Assembly: GCF_900107045.1 (NCBI RefSeq)
Contig: NZ_FNON01000003.1
Span: 744,001 to 808,000, forward strand
Source of the DNA: Amycolatopsis xylanica
GTDB taxonomy: Bacteria > Actinomycetota > Actinomycetes > Mycobacteriales > Pseudonocardiaceae
Length of the DNA stretch: 64,000 bases
Reading direction: 5' to 3'
The position numbers and the translations under genes are program-made. Shown here piece by piece: positions 29,205 to 38,399 of the stretch. Below the pieces are notes generated by a model. That model was not told the DNA's origin and did no database searches. It saw only the letters and a list, made by a program, of their open reading frames with translations. Position 1 is the stretch's first letter; the number at the start of each line of letters is the position of its first letter.

Positions 29205-30560
29205 TTACGCACGAACGATCGCCAGTACTTCGTCGGTCAGAGCGCGCACGGCGTTAACGTCGGCGGCTTCCACGTTCAGGCGAAGCAGCGGCTCGGTGTT
29301 GGACGGGCGCAGGTTGAACCAGCCGCCGTCAGGCAGCTGCACGGTGAGACCGTCGAGCTCGTCGACCGTGACGCCGTCGCGGCCCGCGTAGGCGTCCTTG
29401 ACCGCGAGCAGGCGCGCGACCTGGTCGGTCACCGTCGAGTTGATCTCACCGGAAGCGGCGTAGCGCGAGTAGTCCGCGGTGAGCGCGGACAGCGTCCCGT
29501 CCTGCTCGCCGAGCGCGGCGAGCACGTGCATCGCGGCCAGCATGCCGGTGTCGGCGCGCCAGAAGTCGCGGAAGTAGTAGTGCGCCGAGTGCTCGCCGCC
29601 GAAGATGGCGCCGGTCCTGGCCATCTCGGCCTTGATGAACGAGTGCCCGACACGGGTGCGCACCGGCTTGCCGCCGTGCTCGGCGACGATCTCGGGCACG
29701 CCCTTCGAGGTGATCAGGTTGTGGATGATCGTGCCGCCGGGGTCCTTGGCCAGCTCGCGCACGGCCACCAGCGCGGTGATCGCGCTCGGCGAGACCGGCT
29801 CGCCGCGCTCGTCGACGACGAAGCAGCGGTCGGCGTCGCCGTCGAAGGCGAGCCCCGCGTCGGCGCCGACCTCGCGGACCTTGGCCTGCAGGTCGACGAT
29901 GTTCTTCGGGTCGAGCGGGTTGGCCTCGTGGTTCGGGAAGTTGCCGTCGAGCTCGAAGTACATCGGGACGATGTCCAGCGGAAGCCCCTCGAAGACCGTG
30001 GGGACGGTGTGCCCGCCCATGCCGTTGCCTGCGTCGACGACGATCTTCAGCGGGCGGCTGCCGCTCAGGTCGACCAGTTTGCGCAGGTAGGCGGCATAGT
30101 CGGCGAGCACGTCCTGGTGGGTGACGGTCCCGGGCTGGCCCTCGAACGCGGGCACGCCCTGCTCGACCGTGTCGCGGATCTCGGCGAGCCCGGTGTCCTG
30201 CCCGACCGGGGCGGCGCCCGCGCGGCAGAGCTTGATCCCGTTGTATTGCGCCGGGTTGTGGCTCGCGGTGAACATCGCGCCCGGCAGGTTGAGCGAGCCG
30301 GACGCGAAGTACAGCTGGTCGGTGCTGGCGAGGCCGATCGACACCACGTCGAGGCCCTGCGAGGTCACGCCGTCGGCGAACGCCTCGGCCAGGCCCGGCG
30401 AGGAGTCGCGCATGTCGTGACCGATCACGACGGTGGGCGACTCGGGCTTGATGAGCAGGGCGAAGGCGGCGCCGAACTCCCGGATCAGGGCGGCGTCGAG
30501 CTGCTCACCGACCACGCCCCGGATGTCGTAGGCCTTCACGATGCCGGAAAGATCTGCCAC
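29205..30560 (-). CDS. manB: Phosphomannomutase/phosphoglucomutase
   Basis: The start is probably the GTG at 30560 (GGGAG 8 bp upstream); a GTG at 30569 is in frame but too close to it. The 451-aa enzyme has the phospho-serine loop TASHNPAQYNGIKL, the Mg site DGDADRCFVVDE, the sugar-binding GGEHSAHYYFRDF and the phosphate loop RPSNTEPLLRL. It converts mannose-6-P to mannose-1-P for GDP-mannose. It matches Rv3257c in gene order. Confidence 0.94.
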   Translation of the reverse strand: MADLSGIVKAYDIRGVVGEQLDAALIREFGAAFALLIKPESPTVVIGHDMRDSSPGLAEAFADGVTSQGLDVVSIGLASTDQLYFASGSLNLPGAMFTASHNPAQYNGIKLCRAGAAPVGQDTGLAEIRDTVEQGVPAFEGQPGTVTHQDVLADYAAYLRKLVDLSGSRPLKIVVDAGNGMGGHTVPTVFEGLPLDIVPMYFELDGNFPNHEANPLDPKNIVDLQAKVREVGADAGLAFDGDADRCFVVDERGEPVSPSAITALVAVRELAKDPGGTIIHNLITSKGVPEIVAEHGGKPVRTRVGHSFIKAEMARTGAIFGGEHSAHYYFRDFWRADTGMLAAMHVLAALGEQDGTLSALTADYSRYAASGEINSTVTDQVARLLAVKDAYAGRDGVTVDELDGLTVQLPDGGWFNLRPSNTEPLLRLNVEAADVNAVRALTDEVLAIVRA

Positions 30561-30623
30561 GCCGTCCACTCCCGAAGTCCGCTTGCCGTTCGCCGCCGGA
30601 AGCCTACCGGGCGGCGGTGAACG

Positions 30624-30977
30624 CTAGGCGCGACCGGGCAGCACCCTCAGATGACCTCGACGCCCGGACGGACCCTCGTCGTCGGGGTTGGCGGCGGGCT
30701 TGTCCGACCGGCCAGCCTCGCGCACGGCCTCGGCCAGCGCGGTCAGCTCGTCGTTGGACGGGTCGGGGTGGGCGAACTCACCCTCGTGCCGGACGACCTC
30801 CCACCCCTTGGGGACCGTGAGGCGCAGCGCGTGGGCTTCGCACAGGTCATAGGAGTGGGGTTCCGAGGCCGTGGCCAACGGGCCGACGACGGCGGTCGAG
30901 TCACTGTAGGCGTAGGTCAGCGTCGCCACAGCCGGCTCTAGACAGCCTGTCCGCGAACACTTTCGTACGCTCCGCAC
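30624..30977 (-). CDS. DUF3499 family protein
   Basis: The likely start is the GTG at 30977 (117 aa). The core RKCSRTGCLEPAVATLTYAYSDSTAVVGPLA is typical of DUF3499. Cysteines in CSRTGC and in LCEAHA plus His could bind a metal. Mycobacterial homologue Rv3258c sits at the same locus, next to Rv3259. No clear ribosome site; the mRNA may be leaderless. Function unknown. Confidence 0.82.
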   Translation of the reverse strand: MRSVRKCSRTGCLEPAVATLTYAYSDSTAVVGPLATASEPHSYDLCEAHALRLTVPKGWEVVRHEGEFAHPDPSNDELTALAEAVREAGRSDKPAANPDDEGPSGRRGHLRVLPGRA

Positions 30978-31056
30978 AGTCGTAAACGATAGCGCGTCCG
31001 AGCGACGTCTTACCGGCGACACGCGCTGTGTCGTCCCCAGCGCGTACCCTTCTTGC

Positions 31057-31524
31057 GTGGCAACCGCGCGTGACTACCGACTGCAGCAGCGTTTGCGCCG
31101 GGACAGGCACGGGCGCGGGCTCCGCGGCGCGCTCTACCCGGCGACCCTCCCGGCCGCCTCGAGCCGCGCCGAGAAGTTCGACGCGCTGGTGCTCGACGCG
31201 CTCGAGCCCATCGAGGCCCGCTGGCGCCACGAGCTGACGAAACTCGACGTCGCCGTCGACGACGTCCCCGAAGTCCACCGCGACGGCGACCCGGTCGCCG
31301 CCGAGGGCGTGCTCCACGACGGCGCCGTCCCGCTGTCCCGCCTGGTCCCCGCGGGCGTCGACCGCTCCGGCCTGCCGACGCGCGCGCGGATCGTGCTGTA
31401 CCGGCGTCCCCTCGAAGCTCGCGCCAAGGACCCGAGCGAGCTGGCCGAGCTGGTCCACGACGTACTGGTCGAGCAGGTCGCGGGCTACCTGGGCCTGGAG
31501 CCCGACGTCATCGAAGGCGAGTAG
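31057..31524 (+). CDS. Metallopeptidase-like (zincin) family protein, Rv3259 type
   Basis: The 155-aa protein is divergent from the DUF3499 gene, as in mycobacteria. The C-terminal ELVHDVLVEQVAGYLGL resembles the degenerate HExxVEQVA zincin helix in this family, with Asp in place of Glu after His. N terminus is basic (RDYRLQQRLRRDRHGRG). It could be a minimal metallopeptidase or an inactive relative; there is no experimental role known to me. Confidence 0.75.
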   Translation: MATARDYRLQQRLRRDRHGRGLRGALYPATLPAASSRAEKFDALVLDALEPIEARWRHELTKLDVAVDDVPEVHRDGDPVAAEGVLHDGAVPLSRLVPAGVDRSGLPTRARIVLYRRPLEARAKDPSELAELVHDVLVEQVAGYLGLEPDVIEGE

Positions 31525-31530
31525 CCGTAG

Positions 31531-31643
31531 CCCGAAAGCCACTTCCGTCAGGTGTGAAAGCCCGAAAGCCACTTCCGTCAGGTGTGAAAGCCCGAAAGCC
31601 ACTTTCGTCAGATCGCATCTGACGAAAGTCACTTTCGGGCTTT
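31531..31643. repeat. Family-B repeats: tandem 30-mers plus 27-bp inverted repeat
   Basis: Between two convergent genes, a 30-bp unit beginning CCCGAAAGCCACTTCCGTCA occurs twice exactly (31531-31560, 31561-31590). A third, altered unit follows and leads into an inverted repeat (31587-31613 with 31617-31643, two mismatches, CGC loop). The right arm contacts the stop codon of the glycosyltransferase gene. A T-run (TTTT) follows the right arm. Confidence 0.88.
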
Positions 31644-34600
31644 TACGAGGTCCTCCGGCGGCTGGGGATGGCCGTGAGCAGGGCGAACAGGACCGCCGCG
31701 ATCTGGGCCAGCAGCAGGAGGTTGCGCACGCCCGCCGAGTGGTCGACCACGACCTCCGAGGACTTCGCGGGCACCGAGACCGCCACCTGGTGACCCCACG
31801 CGGGGACGATCGGCACCGCCTTGCCGTTCACGGTCGCGTGCCAGCCCGCTTCGACCTCGGCCGCGAGCACGAGCAGCCGGCCTTCGGGGCCGTCGGAGAC
31901 GCGGACGTGCACGTCCGGCAGCGTCGCCTGCACCGGCGCGACGCCGGGGGAAGCGCCAGGCGCGCCCTGGCCGGTCACGGCCTTCTTCGCCAGCTCGGGC
32001 GAGATCAGCGCGACCTGGCCGCCCGGCGGCAGGAGCCGCAGTACCGGCCTTCCGTCGGAGGTCGGGGCCGCGCCGCCCACCAGGTCCTTGCCGATCGAGA
32101 TGAAGGCGTCGCGGTTCGCGCCGGCGGGGAGCACGACGTAGAGGACGCCGGACGCCTCGGCCGCCGCGAGTGCCTGCTTGACGTCTTCGGGTGAGCCTTG
32201 GGCGAGTGCCTGCCGCCAGGAGGCGAGCCGCTCGGGACTGCCCGGGGCCGGGGCGAGGTCGTCGTCGCCGTAGTGGGCGAGCCTGCCGCCGATCTGGCGG
32301 GCGGGCTCGCCACTGGAGACGACGAGCACCGAACGGCCGGTCGCGGCCAGCTCGGCGGCCACCGGGGCCGCGAGTTCCATGCCGCGGCCCGCGCGCAGCG
32401 GGCCTTCGCGGCCCGCGATGACCGCTCCGGTCACGAGGATGAGCAGCACGACCACACCGCACGCGGCCGCCAGCTTCGGCAGCCAGGTGACGTCGCGCTC
32501 CGGAACGATCTCGCGGCGGCAGGCGATGAGCACGATCCACAGCAGGGCGATGCCGATCACCAGCAGCGGCACACCCGCGAAACCGGGCGCGGCCGGACCG
32601 CCGCGCAACGGGGTCACCGGCACCATCCGGACGAGCGCCAGTCCCGCGCCGCCGAGCACGAGCAGCGCGAACGGACCGGCCATCCGCTTGGACGGCCGCG
32701 CGACGAGCGCGACCACGGCGGCCACCACGACCGCGAACCCGGTCGGCCAGGCGCCCGCGTCGCCGGGGTCGAGGCCGGCGAGTTCGGTCGCGGCGGTGAG
32801 CCGCCCCGGCCCGCCGAGCCCGTGCACGAGCAGTTCCGGATGCTTCAGCAGCACGGTCGGCCACGGCAGCAGCAAGGCCAGCGGCAGCACGACCACGATG
32901 CCGACGGCCGCGATCCGCCGGGCGAGCCCGGTCGGTGACGGCAGCACGACGAACGCGCCGACCAGCCCGACGACGGCCAGCGCGTGCGCGAGCGGTGAGA
33001 AGGCGCCGAGCAGCGCGACGCCGAGCGCGCTCAGCACCGAGACGTGCAGCCAGCGCGCGTCGGCGCGCACCAGCAGCCCGGTGATGCCCGCGACCACCAG
33101 CGGCGCCACGATGTGCACGACGACGACGTCGAGCCTGCCCTGCGCGACCGCGGCGGTCGCGACGGGAAGTACCGCGTAGGCAACGGAAATCGCGGCGCGG
33201 ACCCAGCGGCGCACCCGAATCCGCCGGGTGGCCGCGTAGGCGGTGAGCGCCGCCAGCGGCGCGTCACCGATCAGCAGGATCGCGACGATCGCGCTCGGCC
33301 CGCCCAGCACGCCGAAAACACCGAGCGCGGGAAGCGACGCGGGCGCCGCGCTCGCGGTGCCACCCGAGACGGGGTGCCACGAAGCCAGGTACGTCGACCA
33401 CACCTCGCCAAGCGAACCGACCGGCAGCAGATGCCCGCCGGAGAGGTCGAAGCCGAGCCGGCCGCTGTTGATCACCAAGCCGAGCGCGGTCAGCACCACC
33501 AGCATCACCACCGGCGGCGCGAACACGGTCGCCGCCAGCACGCGGCGCCGGTTCACCTCCACGAAGACGATTTCGGGCTCCGGCTCGGCGTCCCGGCGGA
33601 ACGGCGACGGCTTCGGCCCGGCGGGCTTTTCTTCCTGCTCCGGCAACGCGACCGCGACCACCGCGGCGGGCCGCCGCAAGCCGGAGCCCCGCGAACCGGT
33701 GCCGCGCAAGGCGCCGGCGGGCAACGCGTCCGGCCCGACCGGCCGCTGCGCCTTGGCCCGCATCGCCTCGGGCGTGATCCACGCCGTCTCCTCGGAAACC
33801 TGCTCGGGCACCCGCCCCAGCGCGGCTTCGCTCGCGACCCGGCGGCGCACCAGGTCGACGACGCCGGCGCGCACGGCGTTGCGCAACCGCGTGAAGCGGC
33901 CCATCACGAGCCCGCGCGCCGAGCCGCCGCCGCGCTTGGCCCGCGCGGCGCGCAACCCCGCGCGCCCGCCGAGCAGATAACCGATCGCGGCGAACTCCGC
34001 GCGCGCCTCGGTGGTCCGGCGCAACAGCAGGAACGCGAGCGCGCGCAGACTCAGCAAGACCGGCAGGCGCACCAAGCCGAACAGGAACGAAAGCGGTGAG
34101 GTGTTCACGAGGAACGCGCGCAGGCCGTGCGCGCGGTTCGCGGCGGCCACCGTGGAACCGAGCGCGTCCGCCCGGCGCTGCCCGGTGGTCACCGCCCGCG
34201 CGTGCCGCAATCGGGCCAGTGGCACGGAAAGCACGAGCCCGCCCGCCGCGTTGGCGCGCCAGCCGAAGTCGACATCCTCGCGCAGCAACGGGAATCCGGT
34301 GTCGAACCCGCCGAGCTCGTCCCACAGCCCGCGGTCGATCAGCGAGCCCGCGCTGGGCACCGCGAGGACTTCCGTGCTTTGTTCACCCGATGCGGTGACC
34401 TGTTGCCGGTGCCCCGACGCGTCGGTGGACAGCCCGGCTTCGACGATCAGCCGGGGATCCGACCATTCGAGCGCCAGCGGGCCGAGCACCTTCGCCGACG
34501 GCGACGCCTCCGCGGCGCGCAGCAAGGTGTCCAGGCAGTCGGGCTCCGGCGCGCAATCGTCGTGCAGCAGCCAAATCCACGCGCCGGGATCACCCCAGCG

Positions 34601-34894
34601 CTCGACCGCGTTCGCCACGGCCTCGTTGACGGCGGCGGCGAAACCGGTTTCATTCGAAAGAGTGATGATGCCGTCGAGCACGGGCTGCGCGTCGAACCCG
34701 GCCGGATCCGCCGCCTCCGCGAGCAGCTGAGGCGTGCGGTCCGTCGAACCGGTGTCGATCGCGAGCACGTGCCTCGGCCGGATCGAACTGCGCCGCAGCG
34801 CGGAAAGCGCCAGCGGCAACCAGCTTTCCCCGTTGTGGCAGACCAGAATCGCCAAGACGGGGGCGGTGCGAAGCATCGGTGGCGCGGGGCGCAA
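31643..34894 (-). CDS. Glycosyltransferase family 2 with large multi-pass membrane part
   Basis: The 1083-aa protein starts at a TTG at 34894, with GGAG 6 bp upstream. The first ~270 residues are a GT-A/GT2 domain: ILVCHNGESWLPLALSAL, IDTGSTDRT, the metal-binding WLLHDDCAPEPD and FPLLREDVDFGWRA. A long membrane portion follows: a helix pair near 270-300, then about 12 helices after residue 455 and a C-terminal extracellular domain. A basic cytoplasmic stretch lies between. It likely moves a sugar onto a lipid carrier or cell-wall glycan. Homologues sit beside whiB2/fbiA in many actinobacteria. Confidence 0.85.
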   Translation of the reverse strand: MRPAPPMLRTAPVLAILVCHNGESWLPLALSALRRSSIRPRHVLAIDTGSTDRTPQLLAEAADPAGFDAQPVLDGIITLSNETGFAAAVNEAVANAVERWGDPGAWIWLLHDDCAPEPDCLDTLLRAAEASPSAKVLGPLALEWSDPRLIVEAGLSTDASGHRQQVTASGEQSTEVLAVPSAGSLIDRGLWDELGGFDTGFPLLREDVDFGWRANAAGGLVLSVPLARLRHARAVTTGQRRADALGSTVAAANRAHGLRAFLVNTSPLSFLFGLVRLPVLLSLRALAFLLLRRTTEARAEFAAIGYLLGGRAGLRAARAKRGGGSARGLVMGRFTRLRNAVRAGVVDLVRRRVASEAALGRVPEQVSEETAWITPEAMRAKAQRPVGPDALPAGALRGTGSRGSGLRRPAAVVAVALPEQEEKPAGPKPSPFRRDAEPEPEIVFVEVNRRRVLAATVFAPPVVMLVVLTALGLVINSGRLGFDLSGGHLLPVGSLGEVWSTYLASWHPVSGGTASAAPASLPALGVFGVLGGPSAIVAILLIGDAPLAALTAYAATRRIRVRRWVRAAISVAYAVLPVATAAVAQGRLDVVVVHIVAPLVVAGITGLLVRADARWLHVSVLSALGVALLGAFSPLAHALAVVGLVGAFVVLPSPTGLARRIAAVGIVVVLPLALLLPWPTVLLKHPELLVHGLGGPGRLTAATELAGLDPGDAGAWPTGFAVVVAAVVALVARPSKRMAGPFALLVLGGAGLALVRMVPVTPLRGGPAAPGFAGVPLLVIGIALLWIVLIACRREIVPERDVTWLPKLAAACGVVVLLILVTGAVIAGREGPLRAGRGMELAAPVAAELAATGRSVLVVSSGEPARQIGGRLAHYGDDDLAPAPGSPERLASWRQALAQGSPEDVKQALAAAEASGVLYVVLPAGANRDAFISIGKDLVGGAAPTSDGRPVLRLLPPGGQVALISPELAKKAVTGQGAPGASPGVAPVQATLPDVHVRVSDGPEGRLLVLAAEVEAGWHATVNGKAVPIVPAWGHQVAVSVPAKSSEVVVDHSAGVRNLLLLAQIAAVLFALLTAIPSRRRTS

Positions 34895-34986
34895 GAGTCA
34901 CTCCGGTACGGGCGGGCGGCGGGTCGACCGCCACCCTAAACGCACACGCACTCACCGACAGCCGCGACTCCCACGCTGTGAGAGCG

Positions 34987-35313
34987 TCAAACCGCGCGTT
35001 TCTTCAGCTTCCGCCGCTCGCGCTCGGACAACCCGCCCCAGATGCCGAAGCGCTCGTCGTGCGCCAAGGCGTATTCGAGACAGTCGTCCTTGACCTCGCA
35101 GCCCAAGCAGATCCGCTTGGCCTCACGGGTCGAGCCGCCCTTCTCGGGGAAGAACGCCTCCGGATCCGTTTGCGCGCAAAGGGCGCGCTCCTGCCACTCC
35201 TGCTCTTCGGTGGCATCGTCGAACAGCTCGGTCAGATCACCCAGAGACTGCTCCGGGAACTCTGCCCAACCCACGACGTGCCCCCATTCCCTTCCTTCGG
35301 CGTCCACCTTCAC
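34987..35313 (-). CDS. whiB2: WhiB-family iron-sulfur regulator, WhiB2/WhmD type
   Basis: The GTG at 35313 with GAGGAGG 6 bp upstream gives 108 aa. Four cysteines (46, 69, 72, 78) in C-x22-C-x2-C-x5-C bind a [4Fe-4S] cluster. GIWGG and the basic ERERRKLKK tail complete the family pattern. WhiB2 (WhmD) partners the principal sigma factor and is required for division septation in mycobacteria and for sporulation in Streptomyces (WhiB). Upstream in-frame codons are open but without conserved sequence. Confidence 0.93.
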   Translation of the reverse strand: MKVDAEGREWGHVVGWAEFPEQSLGDLTELFDDATEEQEWQERALCAQTDPEAFFPEKGGSTREAKRICLGCEVKDDCLEYALAHDERFGIWGGLSERERRKLKKRAV

Positions 35314-35522
35314 GTCCGCCTCCTCGCTTCCACGCACTCCCCAGGCTGGCGGTTGAAATCCCACCCGTGGCTCCCCCTGGAGCCGCGAATGACATCAATG
35401 TGATTACACCCGTGTAATGCGGTCAGGTCAAGCGGAGTAGCGAGTTTGGGGGACACCTGAGACGTAACGCGCAAGGGGACACGCCGTGAAACTTCACACG
35501 AGGCATACGGAAGACTGGAGGG

Positions 35523-36305
35523 GTGCAGAGATCAGCAGTGCGACCGAGCCCCGTGTTCCTCGGCATACTCGCCGTCACCATCGCGGCCGGAATCCTTGCC
35601 GCAGTAAGGGATCCCTTCGACGCGGAGAACGTGCGAGACCCGATCGGCACCATCGGCGTCTTCGTGCTCGTGATCGGCGGGTGGATCCTCTCGCTCACCT
35701 TGCACGAGTTCGGGCACGCGCTCGTGGCGTTCAAGGGCGGTGATTACAGCATCGCCCACAAGGGTTACCTGACGATGGACGTCCGCAAGTACACCGACCC
35801 CGTCCTTTCGATCATCCTGCCGCTGATTTTCCTTGCGATCGGCGGCATCCCGCTGCCCGGTGGCGCGGTCTGGATCAACCACGCCGCGCTGCGCAACCGG
35901 GCGACCGCGTCCTGGGTGTCGCTGGCCGGCCCGCTGAGCAACCTGGTGATCGGCGTGGTGCTGTGCCTGGTCGTCGCGTTGGTGCCGACGCTGCCGGTCG
36001 GCCTGCTGGTGGGCTTGTCGTACCTGGCGCTGCTCCAGATCGTGACCTTCGTGCTCAACATCCTGCCGGTGCCAGGGCTCGACGGGTACGGCGCGATCGA
36101 GCCCTATCTCCCGCCGAACGCGCGTGAGATGGGCGCGAAGGCGCGGCCGTGGGCGCCGCTCGTCCTCTTCGCCCTGCTTTTCGCGGTGCCGCAGGTGAAC
36201 AACCTGCTCTGGAAGGCGTCCTTCGCGCTGTTCGACGGGGTCGGCGGGAGCAGCCTCGCGGCGTTGACAGGCCTGCAGACGTTCATGTTCTGGAAGTACA
36301 ACTAG
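35523..36305 (+). CDS. M50 (site-2 protease-like) intramembrane zinc metalloprotease
   Basis: The 260-aa membrane protein has HEFGH at residues 61-65 (zinc and catalytic Glu) in the second helix and the second zinc motif LNILPVPGLDGYG with Asp187. Five to six helices fit the minimal group of M50 enzymes without PDZ or CBS domains. Such proteases cut regulators in the membrane, for example anti-sigma factors. The GTG at 35523 is close to its GGAGG; GTG codons just downstream are alternatives. It converges with, and overlaps by 4 bp, the next gene. Confidence 0.88.
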   Translation: MQRSAVRPSPVFLGILAVTIAAGILAAVRDPFDAENVRDPIGTIGVFVLVIGGWILSLTLHEFGHALVAFKGGDYSIAHKGYLTMDVRKYTDPVLSIILPLIFLAIGGIPLPGGAVWINHAALRNRATASWVSLAGPLSNLVIGVVLCLVVALVPTLPVGLLVGLSYLALLQIVTFVLNILPVPGLDGYGAIEPYLPPNAREMGAKARPWAPLVLFALLFAVPQVNNLLWKASFALFDGVGGSSLAALTGLQTFMFWKYN

Positions 36306-37078
36306 CGTTTGCCCGCGAACCAGGCGTCGGCTCTCTTGGCGACGCGCTTCAACCCGGAGCGCTCGCCGAGATAGTCGCCCGCCATGCCCACGACGGGCAA
36401 CATGCCGATCGCACGATGATAGAAGCGGCCCCGCGGCCGCTTTTCGAGTTCTTCGACAATGCCCAACAGGGAACGTCCGAGACGCCATAAGGTTCCCAAT
36501 GACGCCTTGATCGTGACCTTTCCGTGTTTTTTCTTGGACTCGTCGAGTTCCTCGGTCAGCTGCTCGGTCGAAGCGTCCTCTTCGGACACATCGTGCCCCG
36601 CGTGCTTGCCGGCCGCGACGACCGGATCGACGTCCCGGTCGAACAGCACCCAGGCGATCAGCCGGACGCGGTCGCCGACGTCGAGCACCCCGTGCTCGCC
36701 CGCGATCGCGCACAGCAGCAGTCCCTGTGCGGCCGCGCCGAGCGTGTCCTGGATCGGCAGCCGGTCCGCGAGCGCGCCGCCGAGACCCGGCACGGAGGTC
36801 ACCAGCGCGGTGAACCGGCCGACGCGGTGGATCCACCAGTGCGTGCGCTCCTCGACGGTCATCGAGGCCCACGCGGCGGTGCCGGGCACCTTGACCGAGG
36901 TGAGGCCGTCGAGCAGCTTGTCGCGCAGCGACGGCTCGACGTCGTCCAGTTCGCTCTTGCCGCGCTCGCGCAGCCCGAACGGGTCCGACTCGCGCAGCGC
37001 GTCGAGCATCGGGCCGCAGCCGCGGACGAACGGCCGCAGCACCGCCACCACCTGGCGGTCCGAAATGGCCTCAGCCAC
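36302..37078 (-). CDS. Conserved hypothetical protein, possible EcsC-like
   Basis: The 258-aa product from the GTG at 37078 (GGGAGG 5 bp upstream) has a hydrophobic middle part (FTALVTSVPGLGGALADRL...LLLCAIAGEHGV) that vaguely resembles EcsC proteins, flanked by charged helices (EQLTEELDESKKKHGK). No motif is diagnostic. It overlaps the next minus-strand gene by 8 bp, so it is in the operon mshB-membrane protein-this gene. Confidence 0.6.
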   Translation of the reverse strand: MAEAISDRQVVAVLRPFVRGCGPMLDALRESDPFGLRERGKSELDDVEPSLRDKLLDGLTSVKVPGTAAWASMTVEERTHWWIHRVGRFTALVTSVPGLGGALADRLPIQDTLGAAAQGLLLCAIAGEHGVLDVGDRVRLIAWVLFDRDVDPVVAAGKHAGHDVSEEDASTEQLTEELDESKKKHGKVTIKASLGTLWRLGRSLLGIVEELEKRPRGRFYHRAIGMLPVVGMAGDYLGERSGLKRVAKRADAWFAGKR

Positions 37079-37451
37079 GCTTGCCTCCCAGTTTCCCGCC
37101 CAGCACGAAAGCGCCGGGCAGCGCGCCCGCCGCGACGAGGACAAGGGCACGCCAATCCTGGATCAGCACGAAATCGCCGCCAGGACCGGCCAGTCCCACG
37201 AACAACGTCACGACTACCCAGACGAGCAGCGGCACAAACGACAACGACGGCTTCGCGAGCTTCGCGGCGGCGATCACCAGCAGCGGGGTGGTGACCGCGG
37301 CGACCACGGCCGAGACCGGGAACGGGATGTCCCCCAGTCTCGGCAGTATCACCCCGTCGAGGCGCAGCGGGAGGAAGAACAGCTCCAGCACGGCGAGCAG
37401 CGCCGCGTCCACGCCCAGCAGCACGAGCGGCCAGGCGCTCCGGGTGGTCAC
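37071..37451 (-). CDS. Four-helix membrane protein linked to mshB
   Basis: The 126-aa protein has four membrane helices and a short GGKLGGKRG tail. Its GTG overlaps the mshB stop by 4 bp. A membrane protein next to mshB is also found in mycobacteria (Rv1171 beside Rv1170), so this pairing is old. No family function is known to me. Confidence 0.75.
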   Translation of the reverse strand: MTTRSAWPLVLLGVDAALLAVLELFFLPLRLDGVILPRLGDIPFPVSAVVAAVTTPLLVIAAAKLAKPSLSFVPLLVWVVVTLFVGLAGPGGDFVLIQDWRALVLVAAGALPGAFVLGGKLGGKRG

Positions 37452-38287
37452 GGCGTCAGTCCCCCGAACAGGTCCGACTCGGCGCCCTCCGGCTGGCCGG
37501 ACGCGAGCACGAAGTACTCGTGCGGCGGGATCGGCTGCGCGATGTCGTTGGACAGCGCGAAGCAGCCGTCGTGCACGACCGTGAGCTGGGTCTCATGCGC
37601 GCGCAGCGCGGCGCGCTTGGCGGGCAGGTACTTCTCGACGTCCAGCTCGGTGGTGATGCGCTCGTCCGAGACGGTCGGCAGCTCCCCGTCGGCGGGCACG
37701 CGGAACGGGGCGACACCGTCCTCGCGCAAGGCGGCGAGGCCCTCGGCGGTCGCCTGTTGTGAAGACACCGTATGGAAAACGCGTTGTACCGAAGGAGCGT
37801 TCTCACAAGCCGCCATGGTGATTTCATGCGCCCTGATGTGGTCGGGGTGCCCATACCCGCCGAAAGCGTCATAAGTGACGACGACCTGGGGCCGCACTTC
37901 TTCGAGGATTTCCATCAGCTGGGCGGCCTGTTCCGCGGCCGATCCGCCGGTGAACGCGCGGCGGTGCGCGGCGGAGGCGGTGCCCGCCATCCCGGAATCG
38001 CGCCAGCGGCCCAGCCCGCCCAGATAACGATGCGATCCCAGTCCCAGCTCCGCGCAGGCGCGGTCCAGCTCGCCGGACCGGTAGCCGCCCAGCTGGTCGG
38101 CGGCCCACGAGCCGAGCTGGGCCAGCTCGATGGGGACGATCTCGCCTTCTTCCCCCAGCGTGCAGGTCACGAGGGTCACCTCAGTACCCTCGGCGCAGTA
38201 GCGTGCGATGGTGCCACCGGTGGTGATGCTCTCGTCGTCGGGATGTGCGTGGACGAGGAGCAGCTTGCGCGGCGAAGCAGAGGTCAC
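37448..38287 (-). CDS. mshB: Mycothiol GlcNAc-inositol deacetylase
   Basis: The 279-aa zinc hydrolase begins LLLVHAHPDDES, where His15 and Asp18 bind zinc and Asp17 is the likely base. A second zinc His lies in FGGYGHPDHIRAH. It removes acetate from GlcNAc-inositol, the second step of mycothiol synthesis, so the organism makes mycothiol. Length and motifs match MshB rather than the related Mca amidase. Confidence 0.94.
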   Translation of the reverse strand: MTSASPRKLLLVHAHPDDESITTGGTIARYCAEGTEVTLVTCTLGEEGEIVPIELAQLGSWAADQLGGYRSGELDRACAELGLGSHRYLGGLGRWRDSGMAGTASAAHRRAFTGGSAAEQAAQLMEILEEVRPQVVVTYDAFGGYGHPDHIRAHEITMAACENAPSVQRVFHTVSSQQATAEGLAALREDGVAPFRVPADGELPTVSDERITTELDVEKYLPAKRAALRAHETQLTVVHDGCFALSNDIAQPIPPHEYFVLASGQPEGAESDLFGGLTP

Positions 38288-38399
38288 GGGTTCAGATTAA
38301 TTCTCGTGCTCCGACCTTCGTCGGGCACACCTCGGTTATCCTCGCGCGGGTCATTCCTTAACGGCGGATGACTATCTGTACCCCCACGAAGGGCGTCTA

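Noticed and set aside
31531-31620. Tandem 30-bp repeats that resemble a CRISPR array
   Set aside because: Units are adjacent with no spacers, lie between convergent genes, and belong to the dispersed family-B palindromes. No cas genes are near.
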